This document shows positions 54,342 through 63,418 of a stretch of DNA of 64,000 nt, one piece after another (positions within the stretch are counted from its first letter, which is position 1; each line of letters opens with the position of its first letter). This stretch comes from JTS-AC122 sp050246015 (GTDB lineage Bacteria; Planctomycetota; Phycisphaerae; Phycisphaerales; UBA1924), in the NCBI GenBank assembly GCA_050246015.1, contig JBFWWU010000005.1, forward strand, positions 124,001 to 188,000. Direction: 5' to 3'. Position numbers and translations under genes: made by a program. The notes beneath the pieces are model-generated. The model searched no databases. It saw nothing but the letters and a program-made list of their open reading frames with translations, and was not told where the DNA came from.

Positions 54342-55424
54342 ATGAATAAACGGTCACGGACGACTTCGGGATCCCGCGGGTTTGACCCGGCGCCGCGAGC
54401 CGACGGGCGGCGACCGGCCGGGCGATTCGGTAGGGGTGCGAAGGCGGTCGCCTCGATCGCGGCCGCGGCATTGCTGATCGGCTGCGCGACGCGCGGCGGG
54501 AGCAGCGAGGCATCGAACACCACCATGGCCAGCCAGCCGGACCGCGCCGCGGCGCTGGTCTCGTCGGCCGAGTCCGCGATCCGCGCCGGGGACAAGCAAC
54601 AAGCCATCGCGGAACTCACGCGCGCCATCGAGATCAACCCCACCCTCACCAAGGCGCACATGACGCTGGCGGACGTGCACCGAAGCGAAGGGGACTTCGC
54701 GTCGGCGGAGAGTTCGTATCGTCGGGCGGCGGAACTCGAGCCGCGTAACTTCGACGCCCAGTACTACGACGGGCTCATGCTGCACCTGCTGAACCGCTTG
54801 AGCGAAGCGGTCCGCGCCTACCTGCGGGCCCTGTCGATCCGGCCGAACGATTTCCAGGCCAATCTGCGTCTGGCCGGGGCGTACTACCAACTCGACGAGT
54901 TGCCGCAGGCGCTGGAATACTCGCAGCGCTCCACGAAACTCGATCCGCGCAGCGGCGAGGCTCGGTACCAGCTCGGAGCGGTCTACGCCGCGATGGACGA
55001 CCACGCCGCGGCCGTGCGGGAGTACCAGCAGGCGACCGAGGCGATGGAACTCACGCCCGAACTCCTGCTCAACCTCGCCGAGAGTCTGGGGCGCGTCGAG
55101 AAGTTCACGGAGATGGTCAACACGCTGCAGGAGGCGATCCGCCGGCAGCCGACCGCCGCCGCGTGGGAACGGCTGGGCTTCGCGCACTGGCGACAGGAGC
55201 ACTACGAGCAGGCGCACACCGATTTCGAGGAAGCGCTCAGGCTCGATCCGGACTACTTCCCCGCCCTCAACGGCATGGGGGTAAGTTGGCTTCGTCGCTG
55301 GCGCGAGACCGATGAACAGGACTCGCGAGCCCGGGACGAGGGCATCGCCTACCTGCGACGCTCGCTCCTGGTCAAGCGGGATCAGCCCAAGGTGCTGGAA
55401 CTTCTGACGAGGTACGGAAACTGA
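54342..55424 (+). CDS. TPR-repeat lipoprotein
   Basis: 360 residues. A basic leader precedes a lipoprotein signal (AVASIAAAALLIGC, lipobox LIGC). Then come eight or so TPR units, for example IRAGDKQQAIAELTRAIEINPTLTKAHMTLADVHRSEGDFASAESSYRRAAELEPRNFDAQYYDGLML and QEHYEQAHTDFEEALRLDPDYFPALNGMGV. It would be a periplasmic or outer-membrane scaffold protein. It stands alone between surE and gatA with its own probable promoter. No enzymatic motif. Confidence 0.82.
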   Translation: MNKRSRTTSGSRGFDPAPRADGRRPAGRFGRGAKAVASIAAAALLIGCATRGGSSEASNTTMASQPDRAAALVSSAESAIRAGDKQQAIAELTRAIEINPTLTKAHMTLADVHRSEGDFASAESSYRRAAELEPRNFDAQYYDGLMLHLLNRLSEAVRAYLRALSIRPNDFQANLRLAGAYYQLDELPQALEYSQRSTKLDPRSGEARYQLGAVYAAMDDHAAAVREYQQATEAMELTPELLLNLAESLGRVEKFTEMVNTLQEAIRRQPTAAAWERLGFAHWRQEHYEQAHTDFEEALRLDPDYFPALNGMGVSWLRRWRETDEQDSRARDEGIAYLRRSLLVKRDQPKVLELLTRYGN

Positions 55425-55456
55425 ACGACGCGGCCCGGCCAGCGGACGCCCGGGCC

Positions 55457-57004
55457 TTACGCCCGGCCGACCCACAGCGGCGGATGACGCTGGGCGTAGC
55501 GCGTCTCCCGCTCGAACATGCGCGCGATTCGCAGCAGTTCGGCCTCGCCCATCGCCGGGCCTATGAGTTGAATACCCACCGGCAGCAACAGGCCCTTGGG
55601 AGACTCATCGTGCCCCAGGTTGGCGTCTTCCATCGCGGATTCACCCACGGACGCAAACCCCGCGGGAACCGCGACGGCGGGAAGACCGGCCAGGTTCACC
55701 CCGACGGTGTAGATGTCTTCCAGGTACATCGCCATCGGGTCGCTGGTCTTCTCGCCGAGCTTGAACGCCGGCCCCGGCGAGGTGGGCATGAGGATCGCGT
55801 GCACCCCTTGCCGGAACGCGGCGTCGTAATCCCCCTTGATCAGCCGACGGGTCTTGAGGGCGGTGTTGTAATAGGCGTCGTAATACCCGGCGGAGAGGAC
55901 ATACGTGCCCAGCATGATGCGACGCTGCACCTCGGCCCCGAACCCCTCAGCCCGGGACCGGGCGTACAGGTCAAACAGGTCTTCCCCCGGTGAAAGGCTC
56001 GCTCGCCTCCCGTAGCGGACGCCGTCGAATCTCGCCAGGTTTGATGAGGCCTCGGCGGTCGCGATGATGTAGTAGGCCGCGATCGCGTGTTCGATGTGAG
56101 GGAGTTCCACCTCGACGATCGTGGCGCCGAGCGAACGGTAGATGAACGCGGCGTTTTCAAGCGCCGCGCGCACCGCGGGGTGATTGGACGCCGAGCGCGC
56201 TTCGGTCGGGATGCCAAGCACCAGTTCCGGCACCGGAACCTCAAGGTCACGGGTGAAATCCGGCACCGGGATATCGAGCGAGGTGGTGTCGGCGGGGTCG
56301 TAGCCGCTGATGATGCCCAGCACCAGCGCCGCCTCTTCGACCGTCCTCGAAAGCGTGCCGACCTGATCAAGGCTCGAGGCGTACGCCACCAGCCCGTAGC
56401 GCGAGACGCGGCCATACGTCGGCTTGACGCCCACGAGGTTGCAGAATCCCGCGGGTTGGCGAATCGAGCCCCCGGTGTCGGAACCGAGGGCGACCGGGAC
56501 GACGCCCGCCGCCACCAGCGCGGCCGACCCCGACGACGAGCCGCCTGGAACACGCCCGCGATCCCATGGATTGAGCGTCGGGCCAAACGCCGAGTTCTCC
56601 CCCGAGGAACCCATGGCAAACTCGTCCATGTTCGCCTTGGCGACGATGACGGCGCCCGCGTCCATGAGTCGCTGTGCGGCGGTCGCGCTGTACGGAGAGT
56701 AATAGTCGCCGAGCATGCGTGAGGCGCACGTCGTCTTCCCTCGCGCCTTGCCGGAAGGGTCGGGCCCGAGACACAGGTTGTCCTTCAGGGCGACCGGCAA
56801 CCCCCGCAGCGGGAACGGGGTGCCCAAGGGTTGGTCGAAGGCAGCCGAAGCGGGCCACGATGACGAACCGATGACATCGAGAACCGCATTGAGTGATTCC
56901 GCAGCGCTGATCCGAGACCGCGCCTGATCGACGACCGCGCCAAGTGGCAAACTCGGAGAATGTTCGCATAGGCCGGGATCACCGGGGACGGGCGCGGGCT
57001 GCAT
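55457..57004 (-). CDS. gatA: Glutamyl/aspartyl-tRNA amidotransferase subunit A
   Basis: 515 residues from the ATG at 57004; a GTG at 57010 has a better-placed GGAGG and an ATG at 57052 is also in frame. GatA is the amidase that releases ammonia from glutamine for transamidation of mischarged Glu-tRNA-Gln or Asp-tRNA-Asn. The amidase signature is intact: catalytic Lys in RGLPVALKDNLC, VPGGSSSGSAALVAAGVVPVALGSDTGGSIRQPAGFCNLVGVKPTYGRVSR with the cis-Ser/Ser pair. MGSSGENSAFGPTLNP is typical of GatA. Subunits B and C are not in the window. Confidence 0.93.
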   Translation of the reverse strand: MQPAPVPGDPGLCEHSPSLPLGAVVDQARSRISAAESLNAVLDVIGSSSWPASAAFDQPLGTPFPLRGLPVALKDNLCLGPDPSGKARGKTTCASRMLGDYYSPYSATAAQRLMDAGAVIVAKANMDEFAMGSSGENSAFGPTLNPWDRGRVPGGSSSGSAALVAAGVVPVALGSDTGGSIRQPAGFCNLVGVKPTYGRVSRYGLVAYASSLDQVGTLSRTVEEAALVLGIISGYDPADTTSLDIPVPDFTRDLEVPVPELVLGIPTEARSASNHPAVRAALENAAFIYRSLGATIVEVELPHIEHAIAAYYIIATAEASSNLARFDGVRYGRRASLSPGEDLFDLYARSRAEGFGAEVQRRIMLGTYVLSAGYYDAYYNTALKTRRLIKGDYDAAFRQGVHAILMPTSPGPAFKLGEKTSDPMAMYLEDIYTVGVNLAGLPAVAVPAGFASVGESAMEDANLGHDESPKGLLLPVGIQLIGPAMGEAELLRIARMFERETRYAQRHPPLWVGRA

Positions 57005-57100
57005 CGCCACAGGGTAGCGAACCTCCGCGCCGTGATGATCGCCGGGTTGCATTGATTTCGCGATCGAGCGGAAATGACTCTATTTCTTGATACAAGGGTC

Positions 57101-57131
57101 TTGACAGGTCCTTGGAAATCAGGTAGTTATA
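57101..57131 (+). promoter_or_regulatory. Promoter upstream of the second secreted dockerin protein
   Basis: A consensus -35 TTGACA (57101-57106) is followed after 17-19 bases by TAGTTATA (57124-57131). The region is clearly less GC-rich than its surroundings. It lies about 115 bp before the ATG at 57247, leaving a long 5' leader. Confidence 0.55.
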
Positions 57132-57246
57132 GAAAGTTGAGCAATTTCCGTGGGGAGGAGTATGTCCGACGCGCGCCCCCTCGCGGGCCTCCAAGCGACG
57201 GTTGCATTCTGCGACTCCGGCGCGTCCAGATGAGGAGGTATTTCGT

Positions 57247-59436
57247 ATGAAAGTTGGTGTGTATCGAGTGTGCGCGAGCACAGTGGCGATGTGTGCCGGC
57301 ATGGCGATCGTTTCGGCGACTCTGGCGTCGGGGCCCGAGCCCCAGCCGGTCGCGGACCGGGATTCGCACGTTCAATACCTGCGGCCGGGTCAGAAACTCG
57401 GTCCCGTCCCGCGCGGCGAGCCTGTGATCATCTGCACCGTGGATGAGGCGAACAGTTGCCAGGTCCTTGAGTTCCCCCGTGTCGTCGGGACCAGTTTCGG
57501 GTCGATGGGGACCGGCGGCGCGAGTTTGAACGTGGTCGCGGATCATTTCCGCACCGGCAATGCCGGCGGCACCGCCGTCACACTGTGCTGGTGGGGCACC
57601 TACGGCACCGCCTGCGGCGGCGAGCCGGCGCTAGCGAATGACCACTTCTTCGTGCGGATCCTGCCACGCATGAGTTCGGGCGCGAACACGGGAGCCCCCG
57701 ATTCGGCCAACCCGGTCGCGACCTTTGAGCAGGGCGTCAACATGACCGTCACGCGCCGCGACATCTGCGACGTGAACTCTCGTTCCACTACGGAGTATTC
57801 GGCGACCCTGACGGGCGGCGTGACCCTCGACCCCAATACCTGCTACTTCATCGAAGTCAGGAATCCGGTGGATGGCGTCACCCCGGGCGGTGCAAGCAAC
57901 TGGTTCTGGTCGCGCACGGCCCCCGTGACCGACAACGTCTGCTATCGCGACCTGGCCAGCGACGGGTACACCAACCTCGAACAGGACGTCGGCGACCGCG
58001 CGTTCTGCGTCGGCGTGGTGCTCGACATCTTCAACACGCAGTTGTGCCTCCCGCCCGTCAATCCGCCGCCCGACAATGACTCGTGCTTCAATGCGCAAGC
58101 CATCTCCGGCGCGGGCATGACCATCTTTGACAACTCGAACGCGACGACCAACCCCTCCGAGGGACAGACCAACGCCGAGTGCGTCGCGGCAGGCGTCACG
58201 ACGGACATCCAAAAGGACGTGTGGTATGACTGGACCGCCGGTCCGGGAACGCCCGGACAACTCATCCGCGCCACGGTCGGAACCTGCGGCAGTTCCATGA
58301 TCATCGACTCGAAGATGGCCGTCTACAACGGCAATGACTGCAACACCTTGTCGGTGATCGACTGCATCGACGACGTCTGCGATCAGACGCCCGTCAACGA
58401 TGCCAACGTCGCCGCGACGATCTCGTTCAACGCGGTGGTGGGGAATCACTACCTCATCCAGATCGGCGGCGCCGGTCCCGGCGCGGCGGGTCTCCAGACC
58501 CTCTTCGTCTCCGTGGGTGATGCCAGCGGTCGCTGCTGCCTCACCAGCGGCGAGTGCATCGAAGTCACCATGGCCGACTGCATGAGCCGCGGCGGCACGT
58601 ACGGCGGCAACGGCACGACCTGCGGCGGCCAGTACGCCTTGTCCATGGGCTCCACCGCCCTCGAAGACATCAGCGGCACCGGCACCCCGGTCGCATTCGT
58701 CCAAGGTGACGACGACTACACCGCCGTCTCCATCGGGTTCGACTTCCCCTTCTACGGCGGGGTGTACTCCTCCGCCAACGTCGGCGTGAACGGACAACTC
58801 GCCCTGGGCGGCCCGCTCTACACATTCGCGAACACCTGGCCCATCCCCTCTCACCCCGTTGAACCCAACGGCTACCTCGCCGTCGCCGCCGACGACTTCC
58901 TCGTCCCGCCGGCGGGCGGGTGCGGCACGATCTACACCCAGACACTCGGCTCGGCGCCCAATCGCCGCTTCATCGCCCAGTGGAACCAGATCTGCCACTT
59001 CTCCTCCATCGATTCCAACACCTTCCAGGCCATCCTGCACGAGAACGGAAACATCGAGTTCCGTTACGGCGGCATGGGCGCTCCCGAGATCACCCCCACC
59101 GGCGGCGTGGCCGGCACCGGCTACATCCGCGGCATCGAGTCGCCGGACGGCCCCGGCAGCGTGGACCTCTCGGGCGTCAACGGCGAGCAGGCCCCCCCTG
59201 CTTCCGGGTCCAGCGTCACCTTCACCTACACCTCCGATCCGGGAGACGTGTGCCCGGGCGGCAACGCCTGCCCGTGCGACTGGAACAACTCCGGCGGCAT
59301 CAACTCCCAGGACTTCTTCGACTTCCTCATCGACTTCTTCGCCGGCAATGCCGACTTCAACATGAGCGGCAGCACCAACTCGCAGGACTTCTTCGACTTC
59401 ATCGTCTGCTTCTTCACCCCCCCGATGGGCTGCTGA
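57247..59436 (+). CDS. Secreted protein with C-terminal GC-type dockerin-like repeats
   Basis: 729 residues. Start at the ATG at 57247, preceded by GAGGAGG 8 bases away. Signal peptide VYRVCASTVAMCAGMAIVSATLA. Residues ~285-420 (NDSCFNAQAISGAGMTIFDNSNATT...WYDWTAG...SKMAVYNGNDC) repeat the Cys-rich domain of the protein at 30477. A later domain (AFVQGDDDYTAVSIGFDFPFYGGVYSSANVGVNGQLALGG) is a nidogen-like beta domain. It ends with two calcium-loop-like repeats (DWNNSGGINSQDFFDF, DFNMSGSTNSQDFFDF) and MGC. In these loops some calcium-ligand Asp are Asn or Ser. It has its own promoter and terminator, so it is a single-gene unit. Surface or extracellular role is inferred. Confidence 0.86.
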   Translation: MKVGVYRVCASTVAMCAGMAIVSATLASGPEPQPVADRDSHVQYLRPGQKLGPVPRGEPVIICTVDEANSCQVLEFPRVVGTSFGSMGTGGASLNVVADHFRTGNAGGTAVTLCWWGTYGTACGGEPALANDHFFVRILPRMSSGANTGAPDSANPVATFEQGVNMTVTRRDICDVNSRSTTEYSATLTGGVTLDPNTCYFIEVRNPVDGVTPGGASNWFWSRTAPVTDNVCYRDLASDGYTNLEQDVGDRAFCVGVVLDIFNTQLCLPPVNPPPDNDSCFNAQAISGAGMTIFDNSNATTNPSEGQTNAECVAAGVTTDIQKDVWYDWTAGPGTPGQLIRATVGTCGSSMIIDSKMAVYNGNDCNTLSVIDCIDDVCDQTPVNDANVAATISFNAVVGNHYLIQIGGAGPGAAGLQTLFVSVGDASGRCCLTSGECIEVTMADCMSRGGTYGGNGTTCGGQYALSMGSTALEDISGTGTPVAFVQGDDDYTAVSIGFDFPFYGGVYSSANVGVNGQLALGGPLYTFANTWPIPSHPVEPNGYLAVAADDFLVPPAGGCGTIYTQTLGSAPNRRFIAQWNQICHFSSIDSNTFQAILHENGNIEFRYGGMGAPEITPTGGVAGTGYIRGIESPDGPGSVDLSGVNGEQAPPASGSSVTFTYTSDPGDVCPGGNACPCDWNNSGGINSQDFFDFLIDFFAGNADFNMSGSTNSQDFFDFIVCFFTPPMGC

Positions 59437-59480
59437 TCCTCACGCTGGTCGAATCCTGAGTCTTCGATCTTGACGTTCCC

Positions 59481-59509
59481 AGCCCCCGCCTCGTGGCGGG
59501 GGCTTTTTT
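59481..59509 (+). terminator. Rho-independent terminator after the secreted protein gene
   Basis: Perfect 10-bp stem AGCCCCCGCC (59481-59490)/GGCGGGGGCT (59495-59504), loop TCGT, followed by a run of T to 59509. It lies 44 bp after the stop. Confidence 0.9.
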
Positions 59510-59625
59510 ATTCCGCGAGCCGCCCCTTCTGAAGCCGACCCGGCATCCTCATGCCCGGCGTCCTCCTACAACATCCCACCGCCGTGAGCGGTTCTTCCCA
59601 GTCGCTCGCATGCGAAGGAATACTG

Positions 59626-60147
59626 ATGCGGATCATCGGCATCGATCCCGGGCTTCGGTTCACCGGCTTTGCATGCGTCAACGTGATCGACCCGCAGCGC
59701 GGATCCGAGGCCCCCGGCGTGGGTCTGGAACTCGTCGATGCCGGGGTCATCCGGCTCCGGCCCGGTGATTCGGTCGCCCGGCGCCTGGTCGAACTGGACG
59801 ACGACCTGGCCCCGCTCCTGCACCGGCTCGCGCCGTCGCGCGCCGCGGTCGAGAAGTTGTACGCGCACTACAAGCACCCCGCCACCGCGGCGATCATGGG
59901 GCACGCGCGCGGCGTGATGCTGCTCGCGATCGCGCGCGCGGGGATCGACCTGGTGGAACTCGGCGCGACCGAGGTCAAGAAATCCCTCACGGGGCACGGG
60001 CACGCCTCCAAGCAGCAGATCCAGCGCGCCGTAGCCGCTCAACTCGGACTCGCCAGCCTGCCGGAACCGCCAGACGTCGCGGATGCCATCGCCATCGCGC
60101 TGTGCGCGGCTCGCCGGCTCGGGCGCGAGGAGCCGGTGGGCTCATAA
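59626..60147 (+). CDS. ruvC: Crossover junction endodeoxyribonuclease RuvC
   Basis: 173 residues from MRIIGIDPGLRFTGFACV, the RuvC N-terminus with the first catalytic Asp. Resolves Holliday junctions as a dimer with RuvAB. The second acidic site is AVEKLYAHYKHPATAAIMGHARGVMLLAIA (Glu), and the third DVADAIAIALCAA (two Asp). In most bacteria the middle motif reads EQVFxxxN; here it is EKLYAHYK, a common variant. No ruvA or ruvB is adjacent. The ATG at 59626 was chosen because the domain starts there; the frame is open further upstream. Confidence 0.92.
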   Translation: MRIIGIDPGLRFTGFACVNVIDPQRGSEAPGVGLELVDAGVIRLRPGDSVARRLVELDDDLAPLLHRLAPSRAAVEKLYAHYKHPATAAIMGHARGVMLLAIARAGIDLVELGATEVKKSLTGHGHASKQQIQRAVAAQLGLASLPEPPDVADAIAIALCAARRLGREEPVGS

Positions 60148-60192
60148 ACCGCGAAAGCACGGCGGTCGGATTGCCAATACCCTGTTTCCCCT

Positions 60193-61965
60193 ATGAGTAC
60201 CCCGCGCCGACCACTCGCTGCCTTCCATCGACCATGTGCCCTGGCGACGATCGCCGCGGCGGTCGCCGGGTGCTCGAATCCCTTCGCCCCCCTGCCCGGC
60301 GAGCGGGGCGAGCGCGTCCCGCTGGAGCGCCTGCGATCCATCGAACGCTTCGACTTTGACCGGTACGCGACGGTCGGCGCCCCGCCCCCGACCCAAATGT
60401 CCAACGACTCGCTCCGCCGCCCCCCGAGCCGGTTCGACGGGATGGAGTCGTACGACCTCGCGGTGGACGAGGTTCGGGCGGCGACGCTGGCCAACAACCT
60501 GGATCTGCGCGTCGCGCTGGTGGATCCGCTCATCGCCGGCGAGTCGCTCCGGCGCGAAGAGGCCAAGTTCGAGGCGGTCTTCCGTCCGAACCTGCGCTAT
60601 CGCGAGGACGATTCTCCAACACTGAATACAACGTCGTCGAACCAGCAGGACTCGCTGGGCTTCTCGGGGGCGGTGGACATCCCGCTCCGCACCGGCGGGC
60701 GGGCGAGCGTCGATTTCAGCGAGAACACGTCCGAAACCAGCAATCCCTTCGTGACACTCAACTCCTCGTACTCCTCGGCCCTGACGTTCTCGCTCAGCCA
60801 TCCCCTGCTGCGGAACGCCGGGCACGAGGTCAACTCGCACTCGATCCGCGTCGCGGCGTACAACGAGCAGATCTCCGAAGCGCGCACGAAGCTGGAAGTC
60901 ATCCGGCAACTCGCCGCCTCCGACCGGGCATACTGGCGCCTCTACGCCGCCCGGCGCGAACTGGACGTCCGTCAGCAGCAGTACGACCTGGCGATGGCGC
61001 AGCTCGAACAGGCGCAGCGGCGCGTGCGCGCCCGCGACGCCGCCGAGATCGAGGTGACGCGGGCGCAGGCCGGCGTGGCGCAGCGGCTGGAAGCCATCAT
61101 CATCGCCGAGAACAACGTGCTGAGCATCCAGCGCGACCTCAAGCGCCTGATGAACCTGCCCGGGCTGGATATGGAAACCCCTGTCAGGCTCGTCACGACC
61201 ACCCAGCCGGCGCCGGTGCCCTACGAGTTCGACGCGGCGAGCCTCGCGGACCTGGCGGTGTCGAACCGGATGGAGATGCTCGAGCTGGAACTGCAACTGG
61301 CGCAGGATGTCTCCAGCATCAACTTCGCAAAGAACCAGGCGCTGCCGCTCTTTACGCTTGACTATTCCTACAGCGTGCAGGGACTCGGCGCCACGCTGTC
61401 GAAGTCGCACGGGCAGCTCTGGGCTAACAACTTTGAAAGCTGGTCGATCGGGCTCTCGGGGAGTATCCCCATCGGCAACGAAGCGGCCAAGGCCCGCGTG
61501 CAGGAGGCCATCCTCTCCCGTCTTCAGCGCCTATCCACCAAGGACGCCAGGCGGCTCTCGATCCGGCAGGAAGTGCTCAGCGCGATCGACTCGGCGCGCA
61601 CCGCGTGGCAGCGAATCCTGGCGGCTCGGCAGTCCGCCATCGCCGCCGCCGCCACCTACGAAGCCGAGCGACGCCAGAACGAGGCCGGGGCGCGAACGTC
61701 AACAGACGTCCTGGATGCCGCGACGCGGCTGGCTGACGCCCAGTCGTCCGAAATCCAGGCGCTCGCGGACTACCAGATCGCCCTGGTGGACCTGAGTTTC
61801 GCAACCGGAACCCTGCTGGGAGCGTCCAAGATCGATTGGTCGCCGCTGGATCCCAGGATGGAGCCGGTGCGATCGACGCCAGCGCCGGCGGAGGTTTCCG
61901 GGCCGGGCGATGCGGCCTCTCCTGCTCCCACCCCGGGCGAGCCCGCTCCGGATGCCAAGCCATAG
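60193..61965 (+). CDS. TolC-family outer membrane factor, lipoprotein
   Basis: 590 residues. A lipoprotein signal (CALATIAAAVAGC) is followed by an N-terminal extension of about 75 residues and then the two OEP/TolC repeats: AVDEVRAATLANNLDLRVALVDPLIAGESLRREEAKFEAVFRPNLRY and the helical hairpin RTKLEVIRQLAASDRAYWRLYAARRELDVRQQQYDLAMAQLEQAQRRVRARDAAEIEVTRAQAGVAQR, with the second copy ending TSTDVLDAATRLADAQSSEIQALADYQIALVDLSFATGTLLG. It would be the outer-membrane channel of a tripartite exporter. The window's adaptors are at 6.4-9.4 kb; partnership is inferred from type only. No exporter gene adjoins it. Confidence 0.88.
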   Translation: MSTPRRPLAAFHRPCALATIAAAVAGCSNPFAPLPGERGERVPLERLRSIERFDFDRYATVGAPPPTQMSNDSLRRPPSRFDGMESYDLAVDEVRAATLANNLDLRVALVDPLIAGESLRREEAKFEAVFRPNLRYREDDSPTLNTTSSNQQDSLGFSGAVDIPLRTGGRASVDFSENTSETSNPFVTLNSSYSSALTFSLSHPLLRNAGHEVNSHSIRVAAYNEQISEARTKLEVIRQLAASDRAYWRLYAARRELDVRQQQYDLAMAQLEQAQRRVRARDAAEIEVTRAQAGVAQRLEAIIIAENNVLSIQRDLKRLMNLPGLDMETPVRLVTTTQPAPVPYEFDAASLADLAVSNRMEMLELELQLAQDVSSINFAKNQALPLFTLDYSYSVQGLGATLSKSHGQLWANNFESWSIGLSGSIPIGNEAAKARVQEAILSRLQRLSTKDARRLSIRQEVLSAIDSARTAWQRILAARQSAIAAAATYEAERRQNEAGARTSTDVLDAATRLADAQSSEIQALADYQIALVDLSFATGTLLGASKIDWSPLDPRMEPVRSTPAPAEVSGPGDAASPAPTPGEPAPDAKP

Positions 61966-61996
61966 ACAGCCGGTTGCATCGCGGGAAGCACACAGC

Positions 61997-62233
61997 ATGG
62001 CTCATGACTACTACGCGAACGCTGAGCGAATCGAGGCCGCCTTGAGAGAGGCGTCCCGCGCCGATGTGGCCAGCCAACTCAAGATCGCACGAGCCGGCGC
62101 TTCCACCGCCGGCGAGGCGTTGATGTCCCTGAGACACGAATGCCGCCGGGCGCTGCGCGATGCGTCCCTTCCGGAATCGATCCGGCGCGATCTCAAGTCG
62201 CTCGTGAAAGCCATCAACTCCTCGGGGGTGTAA
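61997..62233 (+). CDS. Small helical hypothetical protein
   Basis: 78 residues from the ATG at 61997. Mostly helical and charged (NAERIEAALREASRADVASQLKIARAGASTAGEALMSLRHECRRALRD), soluble. It starts 31 bp after the TolC-like gene on the same strand and ends 14 bp from the convergent asd. Composition is normal for a real gene. No family is recognised. Confidence 0.55.
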   Translation: MAHDYYANAERIEAALREASRADVASQLKIARAGASTAGEALMSLRHECRRALRDASLPESIRRDLKSLVKAINSSGV

Positions 62234-62247
62234 GACGCGACGCGCCG

Positions 62248-63351
62248 TCAGGCCTTCACCACGAACTGCTCAGCGATCTGCACGGCGTTCAGCGCGGCCC
62301 CTTTGCGAAGCTGATCGCCGCAGACGAATAGGTTGAACGACCGGTGCTTGCCGCGCGACTGCTCCCCGAACGTCGAAGGCTCCTCTGGACCTGCCGGGTC
62401 TGGACGGATTCGGCCCACGAGGACATCATCGCCGCCCGACGCTTTGAGTGGCGTTGGAAAGCGATTGTTGGCCCGGTCGTCGAGCACCTTCACCCCCGGG
62501 GCGGCTTCGAGCGCCGCCCGCATCTCGGCGACCGTCGCCGGCTTGCCGAGCGTGACGTGGATGGACTCGGAATGGGCGCGCAACACGGGCACGCGGATGC
62601 ACGTCGGCGAGATCCGCACCCGATCGTCGTCCCAGATCTTCCGCGTCTCTTCGATCATCTTCTGCTCTTCCACGTTGAGGCCGGTGTCCGCATCGACCGC
62701 GGTGTTGTGGCTGAACAGGTTGAAGGCGTACGGCTCATGGAAAAATGATGGGGACACGGGTTGCCCCGCCGCCCAGGCGCGCGTCTGGTCCTGGAGTTCG
62801 TCCATCCCCTTCGCGCCGGCGCCTGATGCCGCCTGGTACGTCGAGACGATCACCTGTTCGATGCCGAAGGCATGCCGCAGCGGGTTCAGCGCCACCAGCA
62901 TGATGATCGCGCTGCAGTTCGGGTTGGCGATGATGCCACCGATCGGCTCGTGGTCCTTCGCGCGGGCCATGTGGAACGCCTGCGTGAGCAGGTGCATGGC
63001 TCCCGCATTGACCTCGGGAATGACCAGCGGGATCCCCCGCGTCATGCGGAAGGCCGATGAGTTATCGATGACGATCGTCCCGGCGTTCGCGGCGGCCGGG
63101 GCAAACTGCCGGGAGATGCTCCCGCCCGCCGAGAAGAGCGCGATATCGACGCCGCGAAGCGACTCGGGCGTGAGCGCTTCAACCCCAACCCCGGAGCCGC
63201 GATACGGCAGGGTCTGCCCGGCGGACTTCGGGGAAGCCAGCGCCTTGATGGAACCATGCGGAAACGCACGCTGCTCCAGCACCGCGAGCATTTCCCGACC
63301 GACCGCGCCCGTCGCACCCACCACCGCCACCGATGGAAGACTCCTGTTCAT
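62248..63351 (-). CDS. asd: Aspartate-semialdehyde dehydrogenase
   Basis: 367 residues. NADPH-dependent reduction of aspartyl-phosphate to aspartate semialdehyde, toward lysine, threonine, methionine and meso-diaminopimelate. N-terminal nucleotide site AVVGATGAVGREML, SAGGSISRQFAPAAANAGTIVIDNSSAFR, catalytic Cys in GIIANPNCSAIIMLVAL, glutamine motif STYQAASGAGAKGM, and the substrate-binding CIRVPVLRAHSESIHV with active-site His. It is downstream of, and on the same strand as, pyk, with a 67-bp gap. Confidence 0.96.
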   Translation of the reverse strand: MNRSLPSVAVVGATGAVGREMLAVLEQRAFPHGSIKALASPKSAGQTLPYRGSGVGVEALTPESLRGVDIALFSAGGSISRQFAPAAANAGTIVIDNSSAFRMTRGIPLVIPEVNAGAMHLLTQAFHMARAKDHEPIGGIIANPNCSAIIMLVALNPLRHAFGIEQVIVSTYQAASGAGAKGMDELQDQTRAWAAGQPVSPSFFHEPYAFNLFSHNTAVDADTGLNVEEQKMIEETRKIWDDDRVRISPTCIRVPVLRAHSESIHVTLGKPATVAEMRAALEAAPGVKVLDDRANNRFPTPLKASGGDDVLVGRIRPDPAGPEEPSTFGEQSRGKHRSFNLFVCGDQLRKGAALNAVQIAEQFVVKA

Positions 63352-63418
63352 CCGCGCCTTTCAAGAGAGAACTGGAGCAATGATAGAGCCCGCGCCTCGG
63401 CTCGGAAATCGAACCCGG

